A stretch of 64,000 nt of DNA from Schleiferilactobacillus perolens DSM 12744 (GTDB lineage Bacteria; Bacillota; Bacilli; Lactobacillales; Lactobacillaceae): NCBI RefSeq assembly GCF_001435585.1, contig NZ_AZEC01000003.1, positions 15,786 through 79,785 of the forward strand, written 5' to 3'. The notes under the pieces are model-generated. The model was not told where the DNA came from. It did no database searches and saw only the letters and a program-made list of their open reading frames with translations. Below, one piece after another: positions 43,062 to 52,303 of this stretch (the first letter of the stretch is position 1; every line of letters starts with the position of its first letter). Both the position numbers and the translations under genes were made by a program.

Positions 43062-44405
43062 ATGGAACAACAAAAAATAATTGATACCATTAAGATGATC
43101 AGCGAGGAAAAATTGGATATTCGCACCATTACGATGGGAATTTCCTTGTTGGACTGTATTACTGGCGATACGAAGACCACTGCTGAACGAATTTACGATA
43201 AAATCACGCGGCGGGCTGAAAAACTGGTTGATGTGGCGGATGCCATCGAAACGGAATACGGTATTCCCATCGTCAATAAGCGGATTAGCATTACGCCGGT
43301 AGCCATGCTCGCGGGAGCGGATCAGCATCCCGATTTCACAGTGATTGCCAAGCGGCTGGATGACGCGGCTAAGGTATTGGGCGTGGATTTCATTGGCGGC
43401 TATTCCGCCACGGTGCAATCCGGGATGACGCCCGCTGAAGAGAATCTGATGCGGTCCATGCCAGAAGCTCTGAGTATCACAGATCGGGTTTGCGGCTCGG
43501 TCAATATTGGCTCTACCAAGGCTGGAATGAATATGGATGCAGTCCGCATTATGGGTGAAGTGATTCGGGACCTCAGTGCAACTGGTGCGACGAATGCGAT
43601 GAAATTGGTTGTCTTTTGTAATGCGGTGGAAGACAATCCCTTCATGGCCGGCGCTTTTTGGGGTGTGTCGGAAGGGGACACCGCGATTAATACGGGGGTG
43701 TCCGGTCCTGGCGTCGTGCAACGCGCATTGGCCAAGGTGCCTGACGCGGATTTTGCACAGGTTTGTGAGACAATTAAGCAGACCGCTTTCAAAGTATCTC
43801 GGATGGGTCAGTTCGTGGGCAAAATTGCGGCTGAACGACTATCGGTGCCTTTTAATATTGTTGATTTATCCCTTGCTCCGACGCCAGCACCAGGGGATTC
43901 TGTGGCAGAAATTTTGGAAACTCTGGGTCTTGGTTCCGTGGGCGCACCGGGGACCACAGCGGCTTTGGCCCTGCTCAATGACGCCGTTAAGAAGGGCGGT
44001 ATCATGGCGGCGGAACGGGTCGGCGGTTTATCCGGCGCATTCATTCCCGTATCCGAGGACGGCCGCATGATCGAGGCCGCGGCGGCGGGGCAGATCACTG
44101 TGGAGAAGTTAGAAGCCATGACCGCGGTATGTTCAGTGGGGTTGGACATGGTCGCAATTCCCGGCGATACACCCGCCACGTCCATCGGCGGCATGATCGC
44201 GGATGAAGCGGCTATTGGGATGATCAATGCCAAGACTACTGCGGTCCGACTGATTGCCGTCCCTGGCAGTCAAGTTGGCGACATGGTGGAATTTGGCGGG
44301 ATCTTTGGCCGCGCCCCTGTGATGGCAGTGAACACTGCATCGTCGGCGCACTTTATCGGTCGCGGCGGCCATATTCCGGCACCGATCCATTCGTTCAAAA
44401 ATTAG
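43062..44405 (+). CDS. UPF0210 (DUF711) family protein
   Basis: 447 residues, the family's standard length. Conserved blocks: [11 protein letters not shown] near the start, [19 protein letters not shown], and the C-terminal [23 protein letters not shown]. Structures in the family relate to glycyl-radical-like barrels, but no activity is established. Start: ATG at 43062 with GGAAGCAGG; an open frame from 43026 overlaps the ACT gene and lacks support. Co-transcribed with the ACT gene. Confidence 0.92.
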   Translation: MEQQKIIDTIKMISEEKLDIRTITMGISLLDCITGDTKTTAERIYDKITRRAEKLVDVADAIETEYGIPIVNKRISITPVAMLAGADQHPDFTVIAKRLDDAAKVLGVDFIGGYSATVQSGMTPAEENLMRSMPEALSITDRVCGSVNIGSTKAGMNMDAVRIMGEVIRDLSATGATNAMKLVVFCNAVEDNPFMAGAFWGVSEGDTAINTGVSGPGVVQRALAKVPDADFAQVCETIKQTAFKVSRMGQFVGKIAAERLSVPFNIVDLSLAPTPAPGDSVAEILETLGLGSVGAPGTTAALALLNDAVKKGGIMAAERVGGLSGAFIPVSEDGRMIEAAAAGQITVEKLEAMTAVCSVGLDMVAIPGDTPATSIGGMIADEAAIGMINAKTTAVRLIAVPGSQVGDMVEFGGIFGRAPVMAVNTASSAHFIGRGGHIPAPIHSFKN

Positions 44406-44442
44406 GCTTGCGTGTTTCAATCAATAGGAAGGAAGGAGCCAC

Positions 44443-46044
44443 ATGGATCAACATGATGATTTAGATCAACAAATCAATCAATTACGGACTAAGCTGGAAA
44501 CACTGCAGGCCGAAAGCGACCGGCGCATGTTGGCATTATTACATCAGCGGGGCATATATACCGTATCCGCTTTGCACACGAGTTTAAGCGGTACCGATCA
44601 CCCGGTGACCGCGCCGCCAATGGCTGAAACTGTGCCGGCGACTAAACAACCAGTCGTCGAGACTCCTGCGCCGGTTTCGACACCAGCGCCAGAAACAATC
44701 GCGGAATCGGCACCAGAGCCGCCGCGACCCGCACCGGATGATTTATCTTTTAACGCGCTGCTTTTACAGGTGCCACTCATGGCTAAAACCATTCGCCAAA
44801 TCGTTGAATTGGTGGAAAAACGCACGACTCATCGGTTTCCCCGGGATCTGCAAAACACATTGTTCTTCACCAAAAAATTTGATTTACCCTTGTTTACTTA
44901 CATTAAAAATAATGTCTTGTCCGACTATGATCCGGGTCAAGCGGTGACCATCTCTTCTGAACAGTTACAGGGTGCATTGACGTATGCTAAACATGCCGGA
45001 GATAAACCGGAAGATGATAAGCGGCAAGAAAAAACCGCAATTGCCCAAAAGCTAGGGACAGCACCAGAAAAGCCGACCGCATCGCTGCCCTTTAAGCGGG
45101 TGACCGTCCCGGCTAAGCCCAAACCGGCGGGCAATCCTCGGGCATTAGTGGAACGTAAATTAATCGGCGCCACCGCGGGCAGTAAGTATATCAGTGAATC
45201 GCTGCTGCGCCAGTTGGGTCTCCACGGCGGTGAAACAGTTGAAATCGTTCCCCGAGAACAAGGCAGCAGCGACAGTTTGCCTTATTTCAAGGTAATTAAA
45301 GAAGCCGCTGCCGACTACAATCCCCACATCCATCGGCTATCCTTTATTCCCACTGAGCAGGATGCGGATGGTCAATTAATCTTGAAACAAGATTATGCCC
45401 ATAAGCCATTAACGGATCCGAGCACTGGTGAAACCTTCCAATATTTAATTGACAGTACCCGCTATCCGTTGCTGCATGTGGGTCAACTGGTGGACTTTGC
45501 CTGGTATGAAGGACAAGATCCTACCGCAGGCAAGATCAGTTGGATCCATCCGTTGGCAGAAAGTGCGGCACCGGAAAAGGCGGAATCAGCAGCGACGCCG
45601 GTGAAAAAGGAAGCCAAGAGGGAGACTGCTGCGCCAAATCCGGAACCAGAAGAACCCAGTTTACAGTTTGATTTATCTGGCGGGACCGTCCTCATCGTGG
45701 GCGCCCCGAAGCATGATGGCAACGTCATTGATATGTTAAAAAAGCACAATGGCAAATTGGAACATTTCGACGCCAAAAGCAATTCTTACAGTCAGTTACC
45801 CACCATGATTCGGCATGCGGATTACGTCATCTTGATTCCCACGGCGGCGTCGCACCATTCCACCCAAACCGCCGTGTCATTAGCCAAGCGGTACGACCGG
45901 CCGTTTGCGGTAGCCAACACATTATCCATCGTCAATGTGGAACGAGCCGTGTACCGTGCCATCAACGGTCTGCCCGCGCGGTCTGTCAGTCAGCAAGACA
46001 CCTATTTGGAATCTGAAGAAAGTGCCGTGGCTGAATCAAATTAA
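44443..46044 (+). CDS. DUF2325-domain protein with Pro/Ala-rich linkers
   Basis: 533 residues, soluble. An N-terminal coiled coil (about 4-30) and Pro/Ala/Glu low complexity (about 48-102) precede a helical domain (about 105-180). A middle beta domain (about 230-375) and another charged linker follow, and the protein ends with a DUF2325 domain (about 415-520; GTVLIVGAPKHDGNVI, then HADYVILIPTAASHHSTQ). DUF2325 proteins are Rossmann-like with unknown roles. Start: ATG at 44443 with AAGGAAGGAG. A strong terminator follows. Confidence 0.75.
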   Translation: MDQHDDLDQQINQLRTKLETLQAESDRRMLALLHQRGIYTVSALHTSLSGTDHPVTAPPMAETVPATKQPVVETPAPVSTPAPETIAESAPEPPRPAPDDLSFNALLLQVPLMAKTIRQIVELVEKRTTHRFPRDLQNTLFFTKKFDLPLFTYIKNNVLSDYDPGQAVTISSEQLQGALTYAKHAGDKPEDDKRQEKTAIAQKLGTAPEKPTASLPFKRVTVPAKPKPAGNPRALVERKLIGATAGSKYISESLLRQLGLHGGETVEIVPREQGSSDSLPYFKVIKEAAADYNPHIHRLSFIPTEQDADGQLILKQDYAHKPLTDPSTGETFQYLIDSTRYPLLHVGQLVDFAWYEGQDPTAGKISWIHPLAESAAPEKAESAATPVKKEAKRETAAPNPEPEEPSLQFDLSGGTVLIVGAPKHDGNVIDMLKKHNGKLEHFDAKSNSYSQLPTMIRHADYVILIPTAASHHSTQTAVSLAKRYDRPFAVANTLSIVNVERAVYRAINGLPARSVSQQDTYLESEESAVAESN

Positions 46045-46058
46045 TTAAACAAGATACG

Positions 46059-46101
46059 AAAAACCGGATCAACACTGAATTTCAGTGCTGATCCGGTTTT
46101 T
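46059..46101. terminator. Bidirectional terminator
   Basis: AAAAACCGGATCA...CACTGA pairs with TCAGTG...TGATCCGGTTTTT around ATT (46059-46101). T runs on both sides serve the DUF2325 gene and the tRNA on the minus strand. Confidence 0.9.
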
Positions 46102-46105
46102 ATGA

Positions 46106-46178
46106 TGGAGCCTAACGGACTTGAACCGTCGACCTCTTACATGCGAAGCAAGCGCTCTCCCAGCTGAGCTAAGGCCCC
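46106..46178 (-). tRNA. tRNA-Ala (anticodon CGC)
   Basis: A 73-nt cloverleaf, identical to the tRNA at 24181 except for the anticodon arm and one D-loop base. Acceptor GGGGCCT/AGGCTCC with G3-U70; anticodon stem CTTGC/GTAAG, loop TTCGCAT, anticodon CGC for the GCG codon. CCA not encoded. Confidence 0.95.
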
Positions 46179-46242
46179 AAAACCACTAAACAATAATACC
46201 GCGGCGCAGGGGCGGGCGTCAAGAGCAAATCCCGTCACGCCC

Positions 46243-46446
46243 TCAATGTCGGCTGATCAGCGCGGCAATTTCGTGGCCGATGGCGAGCAAACAATAAAAT
46301 CCAAACGGCATCAAACAGTACAGATAACCGCGTAACGGGATGGTGCCATTGACGACTTTCGCCAGGATCAGTAAGACACCGCTGGTCACTAACCCAACGA
46401 CGGGCAGCCACCAGTAATAACGGTCTTGTGGATCACGGGTATGCAT
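46243..46446 (-). CDS. Small membrane protein behind the GntR gene
   Basis: 67 residues, two hydrophobic segments (about 12-32 and 38-60). Its ATG at 46446 directly abuts the TAG of the GntR gene, so translation is coupled. No family recognised. Its co-expression with the glucuronate regulator is the only clue. Confidence 0.6.
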   Translation of the reverse strand: MHTRDPQDRYYWWLPVVGLVTSGVLLILAKVVNGTIPLRGYLYCLMPFGFYCLLAIGHEIAALISRH

Positions 46447-47136
46447 CTAATCATCTTCTTTGACCGCCGCTGTATCTGTGAAATACTGCGGGTACGCCGC
46501 CAAAACCACCTGAACATCATGATCGACCATATGTAAATGCTTGACTGTCCATTCCTCGGCAGCGGCCTTATCATGGCCCTTCACTGCATCCGCAATTGCC
46601 TGATGCTGGGCGATGATTTGGTCCCACTGCAGATCCTTCAATTCCAGACGCAAATACCGGAACCGATTGAACTGTAAATTCAGCAACTGCAGCCACTGCC
46701 ACACGAATTCCTTGTGGCTAATTTGGTAAAACAGGTGATGAAACTTTTCATCCAGTTGGAAAAAACGATCATAGTCGTTGGATTCCAAATATATCCGTTG
46801 CAACTGTAAAATGCGTTCTAAATCCGCGACTTGGCCAGGGGTGATTTTATCCACACTATCGGTGATCACCAATTTTTCAATATTCATGCGCACAAAACGG
46901 CCTTGATACAGCTCGTCCAAATTGATCTTGGCGACATAGGTGCCGCTTTGGGGAACTACTTTAAAGAGTCCCTCCCGGCGCAGACGAATAATGGCCTCCC
47001 GAATGGGGGTGGTGCCGATCCGCAACACAGTTTCAAGTGTGTTCTTATCAATTTTTTGGCCCGGAACAAGGCGGCTGGTGAGGACCATTTCCTTCAGCGC
47101 CGCATAGGCTTCATCCTGTTGGTTGGTCAGAGACAT
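46447..47136 (-). CDS. GntR-family regulator (FadR/UxuR-like) of the glucuronate genes
   Basis: 229 residues. Winged helix (about 8-72; LRIGTTPIREAIIRLRREGL) followed by an all-helical FCD ligand domain with the metal-binding pattern (an Asp and several His, as in FHHLFYQ and KHLHMVDHD). FCD regulators of this type bind hexuronates or their products. Start: ATG at 47136. Divergent from uxuB, with two matching operators between, so it is very likely the repressor of the uxuB-uxuA-uxaC operon. Confidence 0.9.
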   Translation of the reverse strand: MSLTNQQDEAYAALKEMVLTSRLVPGQKIDKNTLETVLRIGTTPIREAIIRLRREGLFKVVPQSGTYVAKINLDELYQGRFVRMNIEKLVITDSVDKITPGQVADLERILQLQRIYLESNDYDRFFQLDEKFHHLFYQISHKEFVWQWLQLLNLQFNRFRYLRLELKDLQWDQIIAQHQAIADAVKGHDKAAAEEWTVKHLHMVDHDVQVVLAAYPQYFTDTAAVKEDD

Positions 47137-47173
47137 GGGCGGCCTCCTTTCTTGATCGTGTTTTGTCTATTGT

Positions 47174-47185
47174 AATATATCAGTT
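47174..47185. promoter_or_regulatory. GntR operator, copy 1
   Basis: AATATATCAGTT; the exact reverse complement occurs at 47248-47259. The core CTRATATATYAG is nearly palindromic. It lies 38 bp upstream of the gntR start codon and could mediate autoregulation. Confidence 0.6.
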
Positions 47186-47216
47186 TAACAAATGCACTCT
47201 TCCTCCTTGAAAAGGG

Positions 47217-47245
47217 TTACACCGTTCTTGACGGCGTGGTATACT
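47217..47245 (+). promoter_or_regulatory. Promoter of the glucuronate operon
   Basis: TTACAC (47217-47222), 17-bp spacer, TATACT (47240-47245). Operator copy 2 covers the expected start of transcription. Confidence 0.55.
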
Positions 47246-47247
47246 GT

Positions 47248-47259
47248 AACTGATATATT
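47248..47259. promoter_or_regulatory. GntR operator, copy 2
   Basis: AACTGATATATT, reverse complement of copy 1, centre-to-centre distance 74 bp (about seven helical turns), just after the -10 box. The arrangement fits repression with DNA looping. Confidence 0.6.
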
Positions 47260-47315
47260 AGTACATCAGAAAGCAGCGTGCGGGGTTGCCCGCCACTATA
47301 GGAGGCTATGTTGTT

Positions 47316-48941
47316 ATGGTCCATTTGACAGATGATTACCAACGCAATCCTCAACCATTCCAAGATGCGGGTATCGCCGTGCCCCAATATGACCAAGCCC
47401 AAATGAAGGCCCACACCGACGAAGCACCGGTATGGGTCCACTTTGGCGGCGGTAATTTATTTCGTTGTTTCCATGCCAAGATCGCGCACGATTTGTTAAA
47501 CAGCGGCGATTTGCAAAGTGGGATTATCGTCGGTGAGACGTATGACGGTGATGTTCCCAAGGATATTTATGCGCCTTATCAGAACCGGGTATTACAAGTT
47601 GTGATGGAACCTGATGGTGCACTGAAGAAGACCCTGATTGCTAGTGTCGCCCATGCCATTTATTACAACAGGTCAAACACAGTCGGCTGGCAGACCATGG
47701 CACAGATCTTCAAGGCGCCGTCACTGCAACTCGTCACCATGTCTATCACGGAAAAAGGATATTCGCTGCGGGACATGAATGGTCAATTGACCGCCGCCGC
47801 CCAAGCCGATATGCGCAATGATCCAGATGAAGCCAGCACCAACATGGGCGCCATTGCCCGATTGCTGTTTGCCCGTTTCCAAAACGGGGCGGCCCCGATC
47901 GCCATGGTCAGTACCGACAACTTTTCCGAGAACGGCCAACGCTTCCAGAATGGTATTTTAACCATCGCCAAGGGGTGGGTCGACAATAATATGGTGCCCC
48001 AAGCATTCGTGGACTACCTCAGCGATCCCAAGCAGGTCAGCTTCCCCTGGTCAATGATTGATCGGATCACGCCGAACCCGGCTCAGAGTGTGGCTGAAAA
48101 GTTAGCGGCCCAAGGCTTTGCGGATACCACCATTGTGCACACACCGAAGCACACCAACATCGCCCCGTTTGGCAACACTGAAGAGACGCACTATCTCGTC
48201 ATTGAAGATAGTTTCCCCAATGGCCGACCAGCACTGGAAAGGGCGGGCGTCATTTTGACCGACCGGGAAACAGTGAATGATGCCGACCAGATGAAAGTGA
48301 CGGCTTGCTTGAACCCATTGCACACTGCGCTGGCGATTTTTGGCAATCTGCTGGGTGATACCTCAATTGCTGCCGAAATGGAGAATCCCGACCTGGTGAC
48401 ATTAATTAAACGGCTAGGTTATCAGGAAGATTTGCCCGTTGTGAAGGATCCTAAGATTATCAATCCCAAAGACTTCATTGATGAATTAATCACCAAACGG
48501 CTGCCCAATAAGAATATTCCAGATACCCCGCAGCGTATCGCCAGTGACACGTCGCAAAAGATTCCCATTCGTTACGGTGTGACGATTCAACACTATTGGG
48601 ATAAAGATCCGCAAAGTATTCAGCAATTGGTGGCCATTCCGTTCATTCTGGCAGGCTGGTGCCGTTATTTACTGGCGGTGGACGATGAAGGCAAGCCGTT
48701 TACGCCAAGTCCGGATCCGTTGTTAGCAGATCTGCAAAAACAATTGAGTGGCATCACGCTGGGCGACAGCGGTGATGTCCACACGGCCTTGCAGCCGATT
48801 TTAAGCAATAAACAAATCTTTGCCCACGACTTATACGCCATTGGTTTAGGTGCCAAGGTCGAGGCCAACTTCAAACAACTGATTGCCGGTCCCGGCGCAG
48901 TCGCTCAAGAGCTGCATGCATTAGCAGAAAGGAAGGATTAA
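47316..48941 (+). CDS. uxuB: Fructuronate reductase (mannitol dehydrogenase family), UxuB
   Basis: 541 residues. N-terminal Rossmann part with VHFGGGNLFRCFHAK for NADH. The C-terminal domain has the long-chain polyol dehydrogenase catalytic set in DQMKVTACLNPLHTALA (Lys, Asn, His). It reduces D-fructuronate to D-mannonate. Start: ATG at 47316 with AGGAGG. The first gene of the glucuronate operon; uxuA begins 4 bp after its stop. A close paralogue lies at 56252. Confidence 0.93.
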   Translation: MVHLTDDYQRNPQPFQDAGIAVPQYDQAQMKAHTDEAPVWVHFGGGNLFRCFHAKIAHDLLNSGDLQSGIIVGETYDGDVPKDIYAPYQNRVLQVVMEPDGALKKTLIASVAHAIYYNRSNTVGWQTMAQIFKAPSLQLVTMSITEKGYSLRDMNGQLTAAAQADMRNDPDEASTNMGAIARLLFARFQNGAAPIAMVSTDNFSENGQRFQNGILTIAKGWVDNNMVPQAFVDYLSDPKQVSFPWSMIDRITPNPAQSVAEKLAAQGFADTTIVHTPKHTNIAPFGNTEETHYLVIEDSFPNGRPALERAGVILTDRETVNDADQMKVTACLNPLHTALAIFGNLLGDTSIAAEMENPDLVTLIKRLGYQEDLPVVKDPKIINPKDFIDELITKRLPNKNIPDTPQRIASDTSQKIPIRYGVTIQHYWDKDPQSIQQLVAIPFILAGWCRYLLAVDDEGKPFTPSPDPLLADLQKQLSGITLGDSGDVHTALQPILSNKQIFAHDLYAIGLGAKVEANFKQLIAGPGAVAQELHALAERKD

Positions 48942-48945
48942 GCCA

Positions 48946-50022
48946 ATGAAGAACATGGGCTTTCGCTGGTACGGGTCTAAAGACGATCCGATCACATTGC
49001 AACAAATTCGCCAGATTCCCGGCACCACCCAAGTGGTGGGGGCATTATTCGATGTGCCAGTGGGTGCAATCTGGCCAAAGGAAAAGATTGCCGCGTTGAA
49101 GAAGCAAGTGGAAGATGCCGGTTTGAAACTGGAAGTCATCGAGTCTGTCAATATCCATGATGACATCAAGATCGGTCTGCCTACCCGGGATCAATATATT
49201 GAGAACTACAAAGAGACCATCAAAAACCTAGCCGCTTATGGCATCAAAGTGATCTGTTACAATTTCATGCCGATCTTTGACTGGCTGCGGACGGATCTGC
49301 ATTACCAATTACCCGATGGATCAAACGACATGGCATTCCAGCAAGGCAAGTTGAAAGATAATCCCCAAGACATCATTGACTCTGTCCGCAATGATTCGGA
49401 GGGGTACGTATTGCCCGGTTGGGAACCAGAACGGTTGGCGACGATTGAGAAGTTATTCAAGGCCTATGCCGATGTGGATGAACGCAAACTGCGGGAAAAC
49501 ATGAAGTATTTTCTGGATGCGATTATCCCCACCTGTGAATCCTACGGCGTGCGCATGGCGATGCACCCGGATGATCCGCCGCGGCCGTTATTCGGGTTGC
49601 CCCGGGTCTACAAGAATGCCACCGATATGCGGATTATTGAGGGGATGCACGAATCGCCTTATAACGGTTTTACCATTTGTACCGGTAGTCTCGGCGAGAA
49701 TCCGACCAACAATGTCCCAGAGATTATTCGGGAGTTTGTGAAAAAGGATCGCGCACCGTTCATCCACGCTCGCAACATCAAGTTTATCAATGCCCAGGGT
49801 GACTTCCACGAGTCTGCCCACCTTTCTTCTGAGGGGTCACTGGACATGTTTGAAATCATGAAGGCCCTTTACGACACCGGCTTTGACGGATATATCCGCC
49901 CAGACCACGGGCGAATGATCTGGGGCGAACAGGGACGCCCAGGCTATGGCCTTTACGACCGGGCATTGGGCATCACCTATCTGAACGGATTGTGGGAAGC
50001 TATTACGAAGGACCACCAATAG
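48946..50022 (+). CDS. uxuA: Mannonate dehydratase UxuA
   Basis: 358 residues, TIM barrel of the xylose-isomerase-like group. Family signatures: a [17 protein letters not shown] start, [22 protein letters not shown] and IHARNIKF, carrying the His, Cys and Asp metal ligands. It converts D-mannonate to 2-keto-3-deoxygluconate. Start: ATG at 48946 with GAAAGGA, 4 bp after uxuB. kdgK and kdgA, needed for the next steps, are not in the window. Confidence 0.96.
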   Translation: MKNMGFRWYGSKDDPITLQQIRQIPGTTQVVGALFDVPVGAIWPKEKIAALKKQVEDAGLKLEVIESVNIHDDIKIGLPTRDQYIENYKETIKNLAAYGIKVICYNFMPIFDWLRTDLHYQLPDGSNDMAFQQGKLKDNPQDIIDSVRNDSEGYVLPGWEPERLATIEKLFKAYADVDERKLRENMKYFLDAIIPTCESYGVRMAMHPDDPPRPLFGLPRVYKNATDMRIIEGMHESPYNGFTICTGSLGENPTNNVPEIIREFVKKDRAPFIHARNIKFINAQGDFHESAHLSSEGSLDMFEIMKALYDTGFDGYIRPDHGRMIWGEQGRPGYGLYDRALGITYLNGLWEAITKDHQ

Positions 50023-50038
50023 AAAGGATTGCGCGACC

Positions 50039-51469
50039 ATGGCATTTTTAGACGACGATTTTTTGTTAACGAGTGAGCCAGCCAAGAAGCTGTTTCACCA
50101 ATATGCGGCCCAGATGCCGATCATCGATTTCCACTGTCACTTGGATCCCAAGGAAATTTACGAGAACAAGAACTATGCCAACATTACCCGGATTTGGTTA
50201 AATGAAGGCACCTATGGCGATCACTATAAGTGGCGGTTGGAACGGGCCAATGGCGTCCCAGAAGAATTGATCACGGGCGACGGCGACGACCAAAAGAAGT
50301 TTATGGCCTGGGCCGGCACGATGGAGCGGGCTTTCGGTAATCCTGTCTTTGAATGGACCCATCTGGAATTACGCCGCTTTTTCGGGATTGATGAGGTCTT
50401 GAATCGGCAAACAGCGCCGGCTATTTGGGAAAAAACCAACGCGCTTTTGCAGCAGCCGGACTTTAAGCCCCGGGCGCTAATTAAGCGCAGCAATGTCCAA
50501 GTGGTGTGCACCACCGACGACCCCGCGTCTGATTTGCACTATCACCAGTTGTTAAAGAAAGAAGAAACCGCCAATGGTTTCAAGGTCTTACCCGCCATGC
50601 GGCCCGACAAATTGGTGCATATCGAGGATGACGGTTTCGGGGCATATTTACAAGAATTGGGCAAACAAGCGCAGATTCAAATCGGGTCCTTTGCGGCATT
50701 GCAAACAGCGCTGGAACAACGCTTTGAATACTTTAACGAAGTGGGCGGGCGGCTGTCAGATCATGGCTTGAATACTTTCCACTTTGCGGAAGCCAGCGCA
50801 GACGAATTGGATCATATCCTACAAAAAGGGATCGCCAATACACCGTTGACGGATCACGAGATCAATCAGTTTGTGACGATGTTGATTGAGACGTTGATGA
50901 AATTGAACAAACGTTTTGGCTGGACGATGCAGTTCCATGCCAATGTGGCCCGTAATTTGAACACCCGCCGCTTTGCCGAAATCGGGGCGGATACGGGGTT
51001 TGATGCCATGGGCACCCAACCGGATTTGGTCGATCAATTCCGCCAACTCTTCGTCAAAATGGCCAGTGTCGATGCGATTCCGAAGACCATCTTCTATTCC
51101 TGCAATCCTAACGACTGGTTAGGACTGGAGACGATGCTGCAATCCTTCGTGGATACCGGCGATCGTCAACACCTGCAACTGGGTGCGGCTTGGTGGTTCA
51201 ACGACACCGCCGAGGGGATGACTCAGCAACTGCGGACTTTTGCAGAGCAGAGTTTGTTGCCAAACTTTGTGGGGATGCTGACGGATTCCCGGTCCTTCCT
51301 GTCTTATCCGCGGCATGAGTACTTCCGTCGGGTATTGTGCAACTTCTACGGCAACTTGATCGAAGAGGGCCGGGCACCGGATGATTTACCGGCACTGGGT
51401 CAGGTGGTGCAGGATATTAGTTATAATAATGCCCATGATTACTTTGGGTTCTTTGAGACCAAGGAATAG
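50039..51469 (+). CDS. uxaC: Glucuronate isomerase UxaC
   Basis: 476 residues, amidohydrolase-like barrel. The N-terminal [18 protein letters not shown] with the metal-site HxH and [13 protein letters not shown] are typical of uronate isomerases. It interconverts glucuronate and fructuronate (and galacturonate and tagaturonate). Start: ATG at 50039 with AAAGGA. Last of the three glucuronate genes. No uronate transporter gene is adjacent. Confidence 0.96.
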   Translation: MAFLDDDFLLTSEPAKKLFHQYAAQMPIIDFHCHLDPKEIYENKNYANITRIWLNEGTYGDHYKWRLERANGVPEELITGDGDDQKKFMAWAGTMERAFGNPVFEWTHLELRRFFGIDEVLNRQTAPAIWEKTNALLQQPDFKPRALIKRSNVQVVCTTDDPASDLHYHQLLKKEETANGFKVLPAMRPDKLVHIEDDGFGAYLQELGKQAQIQIGSFAALQTALEQRFEYFNEVGGRLSDHGLNTFHFAEASADELDHILQKGIANTPLTDHEINQFVTMLIETLMKLNKRFGWTMQFHANVARNLNTRRFAEIGADTGFDAMGTQPDLVDQFRQLFVKMASVDAIPKTIFYSCNPNDWLGLETMLQSFVDTGDRQHLQLGAAWWFNDTAEGMTQQLRTFAEQSLLPNFVGMLTDSRSFLSYPRHEYFRRVLCNFYGNLIEEGRAPDDLPALGQVVQDISYNNAHDYFGFFETKE

Positions 51470-51486
51470 AACACATTAGTATTCAA

Positions 51487-51525
51487 ACAGCGCGGTTGCA
51501 CTTCAGATGACCGTGCTGTTTTTTT
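51487..51525 (+). terminator. Terminator of the glucuronate operon
   Basis: ACAGCGCGG pairs with CCGTGCTGT (one mismatch), followed by TTTTTT. Confidence 0.8.
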
Positions 51526-51565
51526 GAACCGTATCTAAAGCTTTAAACCGGTAGATGTTCTTAGC

Positions 51566-51639
51566 CACAGATAAAGAGCCGCCCGATATGTCCCTGCCTC
51601 GATTTGACGCAAGGAATATCAAGCGGCTCTTTATCTGTG
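51566..51639. terminator. Long hairpin behind the HExxH-protein gene
   Basis: CACAGATAAAGAGCCGC (51566-51582) pairs perfectly with 51623-51639 (17 bp), and GATAT/ATATC pair inside the loop. It starts 4 bp after the stop of the minus-strand gene. It lacks a clean T tract; a terminator or a 3'-protecting structure. Confidence 0.6.
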
Positions 51640-51643
51640 CTCT

Positions 51644-52303
51644 TTAAACGTTCACTGCACGCAGTTCCTCCAGTACCGGTGCCACTGCTTTTTCGTTATA
51701 ACATTGCAGCAACAACACATCCAATACCAGCGGGGAATAGGGCAGTTTGTTCAACTGCCAGCTGAAGGTCATGGCGGCAATTTCACTGGCCGCGCGCACT
51801 GTCGTCCGGTGTTCGTAACCCAAGAAGTGCCAAAGGCCGATCTTGGTGCGGCGGGTAAACAGGGTGGGATCTTGACCTTCCAAATAGTGATACAGCTCAT
51901 GGTCCATTACGATTTTTTCGATCATCTTTTCGTTGAACCCAGGCAGGGATAGTCGGGCTAGTTTGCGCATGGGTTCGTCATACACTTTGATCATGTTGGG
52001 CTCTGTGAAAGTGGCCAAGAAGACTTGTTCGCTGATGTTCTGGCTGTCCCCATGTTCTACCGTGCAGACTTTCTCCGCCAGTGTGGGGGCAGTCATGGGA
52101 CCATGCTCCGCTGTGACCGTGGCGGCTAGTTTCTCTCCGCACTGGCTGGCGCCGGCAATGATCATGGTCCGTTGCTCCGGAGTTACCTTGTTGACCAATA
52201 AGTCGCGGTCGAACAAGTATTGACACCACGTTTCTTTGGAGAAGGCGGTCAACTCATTGAAGAGTGTGGTGAGTGGATTAGGTTTGATCAATGTTTGCGG
52301 CAA
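51644..52303 (-). CDS. Unknown protein with HExxH-like motif, last gene of the HyuA-like operon
   Basis: About 219 residues, soluble, no known family to me. It contains MDHELYHYL, an HExxH pattern as in zinc peptidases, and later ASEIAAMTF, where a third ligand Glu might sit; a hydrolase role is only a hypothesis. Start: TTG at 52303, 7 nt after GAGGTG, or TTG at 52309. It overlaps the end of the hydantoinase-like gene, so the two are co-translated, and it stands where a hydantoinase B subunit gene would usually be. Confidence 0.6.
   Translation of the reverse strand: MPQTLIKPNPLTTLFNELTAFSKETWCQYLFDRDLLVNKVTPEQRTMIIAGASQCGEKLAATVTAEHGPMTAPTLAEKVCTVEHGDSQNISEQVFLATFTEPNMIKVYDEPMRKLARLSLPGFNEKMIEKIVMDHELYHYLEGQDPTLFTRRTKIGLWHFLGYEHRTTVRAASEIAAMTFSWQLNKLPYSPLVLDVLLLQCYNEKAVAPVLEELRAVNV

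Noticed and set aside
42948-43721. Long open frame antisense to the ACT and UPF0210 genes
   Set aside because: A shadow of the UPF0210 coding frame, low-quality composition, no ribosome site.
51490-51510. GTTGCACTTCAGA shared with the IS3 end at about 40830
   Set aside because: Only 13 bp are shared, within the loop of a terminator, with no other IS sequence around; probably chance.
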